Assembly (NCBI GenBank): GCA_051453625.1
Contig: JBOZIK010000001.1
Coordinates: 83,260,344 to 83,324,343, forward strand
Source: Welwitschia mirabilis
Lineage: Eukaryota > Gnetophyta > Gnetopsida > Welwitschiales
Reading direction: 5' to 3'
Length of the DNA: 64,000 nucleotides
In this document: positions 46,243 through 55,680 of the stretch, piece after piece
How the letters are laid out: each line of letters opens with the position of its first letter
Position numbering within the stretch: the first letter of the stretch is position 1
Translations under genes and position numbers: made by a program
Notes under the pieces: model-generated
The model's database searches: none
The model's input: the letters and a program-made list of their open reading frames with translations, nothing else
What the model was told of the DNA's origin: nothing

Positions 46243-46705
46243 AAAGGGTAATCTTTATTTAGGTTAAAATGATAAGTTTAAGAATCTTGCATTTTACATT
46301 TCATATCCTAATGATTAAATGTTTTTTATATTCTATTTAACATACTTGATAGCTTAAGTTGATTAGGATTAGTGATAGGTTCCATAATTGATCTAAGTTA
46401 TGCAAGAACAATCTTTATGACATAAGGATTTGATATTTGAATAGATATTGCATTTAAAGTAGTTTTCATTTGCATTGAATTAGTGTGTTTATTTTCTTAT
46501 ATTGTTTTTTTATTAGAATCATAAATGAAAAATACCAAAAATACTTTGTTTGAAATTAATGTTTTTTCTTCTCATCTAGTGCCTTTAATGGATTACAATA
46601 TTTCGATTAACTCCCATCTATACTAGTGTATGTATTATGTAAACAATTGTGATTGAGAGGATTTTATTAAGGACATAGATGGTTACATAAATACACATTG
46701 CAACA
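46243..46705 (+). repeat. 5' LTR of element D, truncated (3' part only)
   Basis: Aligns with the last 470 bases of the E LTR (52668-53137): both begin AAGGGTAATCTTT and share TTGATCTA.GTTAT, AGATATTGCATTTA and ...AAATACACATT.C.ACA. The first 750 or so bases of the LTR are missing because element F sequence abuts it. The inverse complement of the end also matches the A and B LTRs. Confidence 0.8.
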
Positions 46706-46708
46706 TCT

Positions 46709-46725
46709 TGGCACCATTACCTAGG
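46709..46725 (+). other. Primer-binding site of element D (tRNA-Asp type)
   Basis: TGGCACCATTACCTAGG, three bases after the LTR end CAACA. Close to TGGCGCCGTTGCCGGGG of Athila/Tat elements. Confidence 0.7.
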
Positions 46726-46809
46726 AAGATCATAAGAAGTTCAAGGATTATCCTTACTGAGATAAGTGATTTGGATTTTAATTTAGGTATTTATCTATGA
46801 TAGCATTAT

Positions 46810-46909
46810 NNNNNNNNNNNNNNNNNNNNNNNNNNNNNNNNNNNNNNNNNNNNNNNNNNNNNNNNNNNNNNNNNNNNNNNNNNNNNNNNNNNNNNNNNNN
46901 NNNNNNNNN
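46810..46909. other. Assembly gap (100 N) with duplicated borders
   Basis: The 50 bases before the gap (46760-46809, ending GATAGCATTAT) are repeated exactly after it (46910-46959). This is an unmerged overlap. The D leader is probably continuous here. Confidence 0.97.
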
Positions 46910-47619
46910 AGATAAGTGATTTGGATTTTAATTTAGGTATTTATCTATGATAGCATTATATTTTTACTATAAATACTGTAGTTTTTTTCCTATAGTTTTC
47001 TAATTTTTGTTTTACAAATAAATCTTTATTGTATTTTCTTGCATCTAAATAACTAGGTAGATGATGCCTAAGATTAGGATTTTTTTGTTATTTTCTTGCA
47101 TTCTATTTTTAGTTTTTTTACCATGTGAAAAGTTGATATTGTCTTTTCTATCGTCTGAATAGCATAGAAAGATGATGATAGTCTCTTTTTATTTTGTTTC
47201 TAGCAAATATATCTTTTTATTTATGTTTTCTATTTTTTGGTTATTTAAGATATCATCAGAATAATAACTTAGATATCAAACAGGTAAGAATCTGTGCTAA
47301 GCATGTAGGACCATGATAGAATTAGGTGAAAAGCTAAAATATTTAAGGGAACTAAGCTTGATCAAATTAGAAAAGGCTTACTTGATAATAAGTAAAATTT
47401 AGGTATGCATATCCTAAGCATGTAATTTTCAAAATTTGAAGAAAATTTCTACTACTTTTGTTATTTTAGAACAAAATTTTTCAAAGAGTAGTCATGAAAA
47501 TAATAGAATAGGAGGAAAACAATTTTATTCTCTTCTTCATTAATGATTAGCATTGCATAATATAAACATGATAGAAGTGTTTAATTAAAATGTAAACATT
47601 ATCATTGGGGAGTGAATTA

Positions 47620-50060
47620 CTAGAAGGAGATATAAAAAATAAAAGTTTTTTAACTTACCTCATAATGATGATATATAACTTAAAATCGAGAAATATTCTT
47701 ATTTATCATTCTCTTTTACCTCTAAGAATAATGATACTAGGACTATTAGAGAAATATTAGCTATAGAAAGAAGAAACACAAGCTCTTCTATAAATAATAA
47801 TAAAAAGACTCTAGGAGAACTATTAGCTAAAAAGAGTGTTAAAATGTTGAAAGACAATAGAAATTATAAGGATAATAGAAATAAGATACTTAGAGAAATA
47901 TTTAAAGAATAATGATGGATAACTTCAAATGATGTTGAGAGTAGGAACTAAGCCCCTTCCTCTTTTTAACCTTTTTATTTTTACCCTCCATCTTTTTTAG
48001 CTTCATGTGAAAATTGTAATGATGATTTGTAATATTTTAGGGATTCCACCTCATCTAGTGAGACATTCCATAATCATTTTAGTAAATACTAACCATCTTT
48101 AATAAATTGCTATGAAGAACAACCATCTTCCATGAACTATTCTAAAAAGCAACCATATTCCACCAATTACTATGATGAAGAAGATTCATTTCCCAAATTA
48201 CTATGAAGAAAGAAATTATTATGCTCAAGAATTACTTGATGAAATAAAAAAGAAGCAAGAAAATACAAACAAAAACTTAAATGATAACAATAAGAGAAGA
48301 GTAAATATGATTGAGATCCTTTAATAAAATTTATTATAAAATCAACTATCTTAGGGTTCTTTTAGAATGCAAATTTATCCTACTACATCTCATCTTAAGA
48401 GTAATGATGAGAACTGAAAAACCAGTAACAACAATTCTTTCTTCAACATGGATAATGAAAGTATGATTAACCTACAACATTCCACTTATTAAGAGATGGA
48501 TAACAAAATAACAATAATGATGATTCAACTCAATTATTTACGAATTAAGATGACTATTCATCAAATGATGATAAACTATATTATAATTCATTCACTTCCT
48601 ATTAGAAAATAAGGATGAAGTAAGAGAATTAATTCATGAAAATTTTAAAAATTCTTTATTCATAATTATCACATTTCTCCTTCTGATGAATCTAATAAAT
48701 TTGAAAATGGTGAATTGCAACATAATGATCAAAAAGGTTAGGAAGAAGACATGATAATGATATTGAAATACTAGATCATATCCGTGGTTCTAACTTACTT
48801 TGTAAGAATGATGAAGGATTCAAATCTTTAATAAAGGTTCAATACATGAGAATAAGGGAAAACTTATGTAATGAAGCAAAATCAATGGATAATTTACATA
48901 ATAAAGGGAGTTGTCCACCACTATCATCTAGACAATAGTCCAAGATGACAGTCAATTATGGCATTTTGACAAGAAATAATAAGGATTATAGTTTAGAATT
49001 AACTAAATTATTCAATAAAGAGGAAGACGAGTCAACTCAAGAAACATCAAAAAATATTTTATTACATAATGAAGATAATGAGCACTTTTCATTTCATGAT
49101 CTTTTTAATGATCTTCTTGATGAATAAACCAATTTATAAAATGGTAATAATACTTAATAAAATAATAATAAGTACCACAAAAAAGATGAAGCTATACTCA
49201 ATGATAGTAATAAAGAAAATAAAGAAGTGGGAGATATTATCAAAGATAATAATAAAGAAATTAAAGAAATAATTTAACTAAGTGATGATGAGGAAAACAA
49301 TGAGGAGAAGAGGAATAATGAAGAAACCATAAAGACTTAATAGACTTAATGGATAATAAACTTATAAATTCCAATAAAATAAATCACCATAAAGAGTCTA
49401 CACATGTTTCTCAATCTCTTCCACTTGTACTTTCATGTGAAATCTTAAATAACATCTTTTCTCTAATTTTGACTTCCACATTATTTTGTGATCTTAATAA
49501 TAGTAACCTTTCTTTCTCACTTCCATTTGAAAATTTGAATAATTCTTCAAATCACATTCCTCACCTTAAATTCAATGAAACACATAAATTCTCCCCATTT
49601 TTTCCCCTTCTAACGCTATGTAATACTCAAAGTAACATCTTTTCTTCTTTTACAAAGTTTACTTTACCTTGTACTTTTAATGATTAGTCTTTTCAAAAAT
49701 AACACTTTGAATATCTTATAACTCTAAATTGGGGTAAACCTTATCTACTTGATCTAAATGTAGGCTTAGAATTAAAATTTAAATAGCTTCTTAAGTGTAT
49801 TAAACCTATATTAGTCAATCATCCTAAAACATTTATTCAAAAACGTTGGATTCCTAATAGCAAGAATAATGTCTTTTATTTTCAATTTCAAGATTTAAAT
49901 GAAATTTATATATCAAATTCTTTATTTCATAAGTTTTATAAGAGATTATTTTTTCATGAATTATATAAATTTTTATCTCTTATGTTGCTAATAAATCTTG
50001 TAGAGAAAAAAGAACATGTGGTCATTTTAATTAAAAAAGGATTACCTCTTTAATGAAAAT
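47620..50060 (+). pseudogene. Asn/Tyr/acid-rich ORF of element D, unknown function
   Basis: A series of open pieces in shifting frames. Around 47650 FNLPHNDDI with a stop, then LKIEKYSY, recalls the gag start of A and E (FDLPL.NDVELKN). Next come Asn/Lys-rich text and, near 48000-48230, a run with short peptide repeats (CYEEQPSSMNYSKKQPY, then STNYYDEEDSF, YYEERNYYAQELLDEIKKK). The frame 48945-49127 is acidic (NKEEDESTQETSKN). The frame 49349-49687 is a clean 112 codons, Ser/Leu/Asn-rich (SQSLPLVLSCEILNNIF). From 49700 it reads LNWGKPYLLDLNVGLELKF, then KTFIQKRWIPNSKNNVFYFQ. I do not recognise the protein. It replaces the gag-protease region seen in A. Confidence 0.45.
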
Positions 50061-51149
50061 TCATATCTTAAGTTGAATGATAGAAAGCTTCTTAATCTCA
50101 TTAGATAATCTAAAGAGTCTTTAAAAAACTTGTAGGACGTTTTCCTTGAGTACTTCCTTGCATGTATTATATAATGATAATAATGATTTATGTCATTTCA
50201 ATAAGAGATTATTTTTCAATGAAAGTTATCACTTTTTCATATCTTATTTAGATTCTAAAATGTGTGCTACCAAAGTTTTCTCCTTTTATTGTCTTTTTCT
50301 CTAATTGATTTTACTAAAAAATGATTATATACCTCTAATGTTTTATCAATTTGTTTCTATTTAGTTTGGTCCTTATTTGTTTGAGAAAGTACATTACCTT
50401 AAGTCCATAACCTTAAGAAATAAATATTTCTTTTTGTTTCTTATAAATAAAGTATTGAATAGAATATAAAATCTAAAGAAAACCTGTTTTTAGTTTCTTT
50501 GGTACTTCATTTTGATTTTATGTTCTTATATTTTTTTTGTTGGTTTTTTTCCATTTTTACATAGCAAGTTAACCTATAAACTGCCATTCTCCATCTTGTA
50601 GAAAAAGTACATTTTCAATAACTCAGTTGAGATTTTCAATTTGAATACTAGGGAAATTCAAAAAATGGATAAAGGTTAAAAATTCATGAGTTATTAAAAA
50701 ACCTTAAACATAATAGAAGCACTTGCTTTGGAAGTCCTACTACAATTTTTTAAATTCTTTCTTAACCAATTCTTTTAGTGGATGTCATGCTATTACTTGA
50801 TTATCATTAACTTAACCAATATTTTACTTTATGAAGTTATTATGATTAGTTGTCTTTACTTAAGCATTTAAAAGTGGTAATATTGACTTCACCAATCGTA
50901 AGACATTCAAATATCTATAAACTTCATTTTGAAGAAAGACACTTTATTTTTTTGCATTCTTTTTTAATGGTATGAGGCTTTCATTTTTTGCGAATGTTCT
51001 TCCTTATTTTTATTTCATTTTTTAACCTTTATCTTTAAGAGTATGTGGTCATATAGGATTTATTTTGAGAAGTATTTTAAAGAAAGGATACAAAAGAATA
51101 ATAACCGCAATCTATTATTTTTGTACTAAATACATGATCACCATAATGT
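50061..51149. other. Non-coding part of element D
   Basis: T-rich DNA without a readable frame, between the unknown ORF and the conserved 3' untranslated core. Confidence 0.5.
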
Positions 51150-51900
51150 CTTTTTGAACCAGAGTAAATTTTTCTAAGATGAACCTTTGGTAGTTTTATA
51201 GCTATCGAAACTTCACTAGGGGGATAGTTGATTATGTTTCATGAGTTCTTACTCCTCTGACTATGGTTATACTCCTTTCATCATGGAATAATAATAATAA
51301 ATACTTCTAGGCTATTAGATCAGTGGTATTCCTAGTTTTATCATAGGCATTGCTTATTTACTATATTCATTAAGCTTATAGTATTTTCACATGATCATTT
51401 CACTTTTGAGGATTTGAATGAATTTTTTGGGATGAGTAAATGGGTGCATTTTTAAGTAGCTTTTGATCTTATCATTTATTATTTACAAACATTAGATATA
51501 CTTAGCATCATCATAATCATTGCTTATTCGAGTGTACTTTATGAGGTTTTTACATTATGTCATACATCATTAATCAAATGATTTTATGATTCTTTTCAAA
51601 AGGTTATTATTAGGATGGAATTTAGGGTAGGTACATAATCTTATCATGTTCCTAGTTTTTCATTTCTATTTTATTTTCTTTAGTTGTTTTACTTGACATT
51701 TTAAAGTTGTTTTTATACTTTTTCATCATAAATACATAGGACTTAATCATTTATTAGTTTTTTTATTGATTTTTTTTACTCATAGGTTGTTTTTTAATAG
51801 AAGTTTCTTTTCTTTTAACAAATTATATTTCTTTAGTTTATGATGATAATTTTTCTAATATATTCTTTTAATATCTTTTTAACTTTAGTTCTTTACTCTT
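51150..51900 (+). other. 3' untranslated region before the E LTR
   Basis: 51170-51300 is the inverse-complement match of the conserved cores in A (8345-8455) and B (20245-20345), which places the 3' end of element D here and fixes its + orientation. The bases directly before 51901 (TTTACTCTT) do not form a polypurine tract. Confidence 0.65.
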
Positions 51901-53137
51901 TGTTGTGATGCCAAATTGTATGTTTTTAATGGGATATTTTAAGTAGTTTTGCAAAACATTTAGATAAGTTTAAGCATAAAATGATGATTATTGAGAGTCA
52001 AGAATAAAAATTATGAAAATGCATAAATACCAGCACTTTTATAGGCATTTGGAATTAATTCTAATAGTTCATATTTTGAGGATGGATTAATGTTCTATAA
52101 ATCCAAATTCCCTTGATTAAAAGCTTAAAGAAGTTTGTTTGTCCTCCATTATCTAGGAAACCATAAGATGACACCACTTGCATGTTAAATAAAATGCTAA
52201 CTATACTAATATAAAGGCTAAATGTAGAACTAGGATAATAATCTAACTTTAGTTAATGTACTAGGACAACAATATAATTTTAGTTAATGTACCAAACTTC
52301 GTCCAAATTATGCAATGTCTCATGTGTTTTTATGTTTTATTAGGATTTCTCATGCATATACTAGGATTTTCTATTTTTTAGTCTATTGTTGTTAATAAAT
52401 ATTTCCTTTCTCCGCAACTCCAACCATGTTCATTACATTTGAAATTCTTATGACATGAGATTAAAGGATTGAAGATCCATCTATTAGTTGCAGAGAGGAA
52501 TCTTCCTTAGTGTTGGGTTGTGTTACCTTTATTGAGGTGCTACTACTTTATAAGAAGATGTCAACTCAATATCTAATATAAATCTTATTCTATTTTTTAG
52601 ATTCATGTACATCTTTCTTATGGTTTATAATGATTAAGATATTATGATAATCTCATAATTACTAAAGGTGATGAAGGGTAATCTTTGTCAAGGTTAGAAA
52701 TTATAGTTTAGAACTTGCATTGCATTTTATATTTAAAAGATTAAATTATTGCATGTTTTTATATTCTATCCAATGTACTTAACAGCCTAGGTTGATTTTG
52801 GTTAGTGATAGTTTTTTTAATTGATCTAGGTTATATAGGATCAATCTTAATGATAGAGATTTGCTAGTTAGATAGATATTGCATTTAGATTAATTTATAT
52901 TTCATTACATTATGTGTTTATTTTCTTGTATTATTTATTTTTATTTCTTGAACCTTAAAAGAAAAATCATAAAAATACTTTGTGAAATCAATTCTCTAGC
53001 TTTGAGCATAGTGAATTTGACAGATTATGACATTTAAGTTAACTTTCATCTATATTAGTATGTTAATTTTTGCATATATTTGTGATTAATAGGATTTAAT
53101 TAAGGATGTAAAATTTACATAAATACACATTACCACA
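51901..53137 (+). repeat. LTR shared by elements D and E
   Basis: 1,237 bp, from TGTTGTGATGCC to ...TACACATTACCACA. The start matches the minus-strand LTR start of B (TGTTGTACTACTAACTT) and continues in parallel for at least 60 bases. The end matches D, and inversely A and B. A TATA-like TTAATAAATATTTCC lies at about 52392, the expected distance from the start. It is followed by a primer site and leader, yet preceded by the 3' region of D, so it acts as 3' LTR of D and 5' LTR of E. Confidence 0.8.
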
Positions 53138-53139
53138 TC

Positions 53140-53157
53140 TTAGCACTATTGCCAAAA
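53140..53157 (+). other. Primer-binding site of element E
   Basis: TTAGCACTATTGCCAAAA, a decayed TTGGCGCCGTTGCCGGGG, two bases after the LTR end. TGG has become TAG. Confidence 0.65.
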
Positions 53158-54055
53158 AAGGTTATAGAAAGGAATATCATATTTAAATATTTGTTTATTG
53201 TAGCATTGTAGTTTTACTATAAATATCATAGTTTTTCTTTTTGTATTTTTTGTGTTTTTATTTTTCATTTTTCATTTGTGAGTATGTCAATATTTCTACC
53301 ATCTAGACAACATAGACAAATTATGGCTTAGGGTTAGGATTTTTTTGAGCTTTTTCATAGATTTTTTTTTTACAGTTTTCCACTATAGAATAAATTAATA
53401 TTATCTTATTTATTGTCTAAATGATATAGTCAGATAATTATCAGTTTTAGTTTTACTTTTATTTCTATTTTTCTCTATTTTTTATTTTTATTTTGCTATG
53501 TAGTAGTCATCTAGGTAATTATTGAAATAATAACATAGATAACATTTACAAAAACATCATTAAGCATGCAAGGATATGGTACACTTGAGTAAAAAGAAAT
53601 GGTATCAAAGGAAGTAAAGATTAATTGAAGAAACTATTAGAAATAGTCTAATCAATTGAGCCTAACTAAGGTATGCATAGCCCAGGTACATAAAGGATTT
53701 GAATTGCATAAAAATTTTTTAGCTTTCATTATTTCAAAATTTGATTTTTCAAAAATGTAATAGTATAGAAGTGAATCATTTTTTTCTATTTTAAATACAA
53801 TGCAAAATCAAAAACAAGTAGCATCATCTAATATCCCAACCATGTAAGCAATCCTAATGCAATTACATCTAATGAAAATGTTAAAGATTTAATATCCCAT
53901 AAAAAATGTGAAATCCAAAACTATTTTGACTTACCTCTTAGCAATGATGTAGAGCTAAAAAACTTAAATGCCTTTTCAACATTATTAGAATAACTAATAA
54001 AGATTATTTCAACATCTTACTATCATAGAATAATTAGTGCTAATTTTAAGAAATG
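53158..54055 (+). mobile_element. 5' part of gypsy element E (leader and gag start)
   Basis: The leader (53160-53560) parallels that of D (46940-47300), including AGGGTTAGGATTTTTTT and GATGAC-type motifs at 53292-53322 and 53403-53440. At 53925-53975 the frame reads FDLPLSNDVELKNLNAF, nearly the same as the gag start of element A (FDLPLGDYVELKNLNAY). The element is lost at the 54-N gap. So E had an A-type gag whereas D does not. Confidence 0.7.
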
Positions 54056-54109
54056 NNNNNNNNNNNNNNNNNNNNNNNNNNNNNNNNNNNNNNNNNNNNN
54101 NNNNNNNNN
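54056..54109. other. Assembly gap (54 N)
   Basis: Short sized gap at the junction between element E and the following LTR-like region. Confidence 0.99.
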
Positions 54110-54553
54110 TAGAGTAAAACTTTAGCTTAAAACCATATCTCATAAAAGTCTTAAATACAATGATAATTTCAAATGCAAGATTAAGAAAAAAATTCATAAT
54201 AATCTTCCAGGAGCTACAGAAATGCACAAGCAATTATTTCTAGAAATGAGAAAATTCCATTGTAGACACTAAGCTTAAACTTCACTCCACTTCATTCCTT
54301 GAAGCTTTTACTACACAAGAAGCATGGTGTAAGAAATGTACCTTTACAGTTCCCAGTATGGTCTATGGCAAATTTTTTATGTGAAGGGTATTCAAGAACA
54401 AGAAGAAATCCATAAAAATATCACATGACCAAAACCACATATCAAATACAATAATTGAGGTACAAATATTCAAGTCTCAGTAAATGCAAAATATTCAATG
54501 AATAGTATGCCCTGTCAGAGGGGTGTCAAATACCTATTTGTCTAGAGGATTGT

Positions 54554-54710
54554 TTCTATGGCCAATAGGAATCCTTCAGGTGGAATAACCCCCTGAAGCT
54601 ACAAGAAATCATGTCATGCAACAAATAGACGGGTAATCACATGATCACTCTAATAGCCATTCCTATGGTCAATAGGAGCCCTTCAGGTGGCCCAGCTCCT
54701 AAAGCCACAT
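54554..54710. repeat. Tandem duplication inside the chromovirus-like LTR
   Basis: TCTATGGCCAATAGGAATCC, TTCAGGTGG... CCTGAAGCTACA at 54554-54604 recurs at 54661-54710 as CCTATGGTCAATAGGAGCCC, TTCAGGTGG... CCTAAAGCCACA. Offset about 107 bases. The region is clearly less AT-rich than its surroundings. Confidence 0.75.
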
Positions 54711-54809
54711 GATTTGATCACTTACTAAATTTTTCAAACATAGTAGCCAAAATATTTTATGCATAAGAAAAATATGTAAAAGATGTAAGAAATAAATAGA
54801 GGGGAGTAC

Positions 54810-54980
54810 ATAAACCATACAAGAAATAATACAAAGGCCAAAAACTATATAAGAAATTAAAGTAAGTCATAAACCATAGAACCATACAAGAAATTATACA
54901 AAAGTTAAGAACCATATGAGAATGAAATGAAAAACCATAGAACCATATGAGAATAAAAGAAAAAAACCATAGAACCATAA
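54810..54980. repeat. Minisatellite built on AACCATA(GAACCATA)
   Basis: Repeated ATAAACCATACAAGAAAT, AAACCATAGAACCATA, CAAGAAATTATACAAAAG, AACCATATGAGAAT and AACCATAGAACCATATGAGA. The open stretch at 54757-54978 on the minus strand (many Trp/Phe/Leu) is only the translation of this array. Confidence 0.8.
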
Positions 54981-55102
54981 CAATTTTAAGAAGAAAATCA
55001 AAATCTCATGAAGATTGCAAGGCTTCAAGGCTTTTCAAGCTCCAAGATTTGGTAGCAAAGTATTTTTCGAAAATGAAAGTGAGAAAAAAAGAGAAGGAGG
55101 GT

Positions 55103-55114
55103 CCTATTTATAAC
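55103..55114 (-). promoter_or_regulatory. TATA box of the chromovirus-like LTR
   Basis: Minus strand TTATAAATAGGAC followed by CCTCC, a typical plant LTR promoter arrangement, about 440 bases from the LTR start. Confidence 0.5.
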
Positions 55115-55552
55115 TAAGGTTTGGTGGAATGTGAAGGATCATAAGAATATAAAGAAAAAACATCATAAATGAGGGTGATAAGTGATGGAAATTCCATTAC
55201 CTTATTAAGACACTCAATAAATAAATAAATGACAATTATGCTTATCATAATTAAATAATGAGACATTAGCAGCAATAAAAATATTCCATAACATGATAGC
55301 AATTTATTTAACATTTAAAATAATAACTAACATCTCTATTTCAAATAATATCAATTTCAAATACATAATTCATTGACATTTATTAATAATGAACAATTAA
55401 ATGAATAAATACAAGGCATAAAATAATATCTATGGGACTATTAGCTATTAACATAAAAAATTTACCTTATAAAATTTCACATTCTCTTTTAATTTATTTA
55501 TCAAAAATATTTTAAACTTAAATCTTGGTTGTTAAAAATTTGGGACCTGACA

Positions 55553-55565
55553 ATTCTCCTATGTA
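55553..55565 (-). other. Possible polypurine tract of the chromovirus-like element
   Basis: Minus strand TACATAGGAGAAT just before TGTCAGG; typical related elements have GGGGGAGAATTGTCAGG. Decayed. Confidence 0.45.
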
Positions 55566-55609
55566 AAAGGCCTTCAGTCCATCATAATTTTCTTTTCTTT
55601 TCCATAAAA

Positions 55610-55680
55610 AAGATAGAAAACTCATTAACTAAATCTGTGAACTTCAACTCAAGTGCCCATTTGGTGGGGGTAACCCTCTT
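55610..55680 (-). pseudogene. Possible chromodomain end of a chromovirus pol
   Basis: Minus-strand frame GYPHQMGT, stop, VEVHRFS, two stops, VFYLF lines up position for position with the chromodomain end NHPVEEATWEVEDEMRKRYPYLF: T, then stop for W, and YLF at the end. It lies 60 bases before the LTR, the right place. Only a handful of residues match, so this is tentative. Confidence 0.4.

Larger units (their letters stand above)
46706..51900 (+). mobile_element. Internal region of gypsy element D
   Basis: A 5.2-kb internal region between the D and E LTRs: primer site, leader with GATGAC-type motifs (47055-47075, 47143-47183), a degenerate Asn/Tyr/acid-rich ORF (47620-50060), a non-coding stretch and a 3' untranslated region whose core (51190-51290, CTTCACTAGGGGGATAGTTG) is the inverse complement of that in A and B. 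No protease, reverse transcriptase or integrase words were found, so it looks non-autonomous. It has no good polypurine tract before 51901. Confidence 0.65.
54240..55552 (-). repeat. Probable chromovirus (Tekay/Del-like) 3' LTR
   Basis: On the minus strand it begins TGTCAGGTCCCAAATTTTTA at 55552, the start I know from many plant Tekay/Del LTRs. It is preceded by a purine-rich ACATAGGAGAAT. A TATA box (minus TTATAAATAGGAC) is at 55103-55114. The other end near 54240 is a guess (ATGGAATTTTCTCA). Inside are a 107-bp tandem duplication and a minisatellite. Confidence 0.5.

Noticed and set aside
54757-54978. Phe/Tyr/Leu-rich peptide resembling a membrane protein
   Set aside because: It is the translation of a minisatellite (AACCATA-type words).
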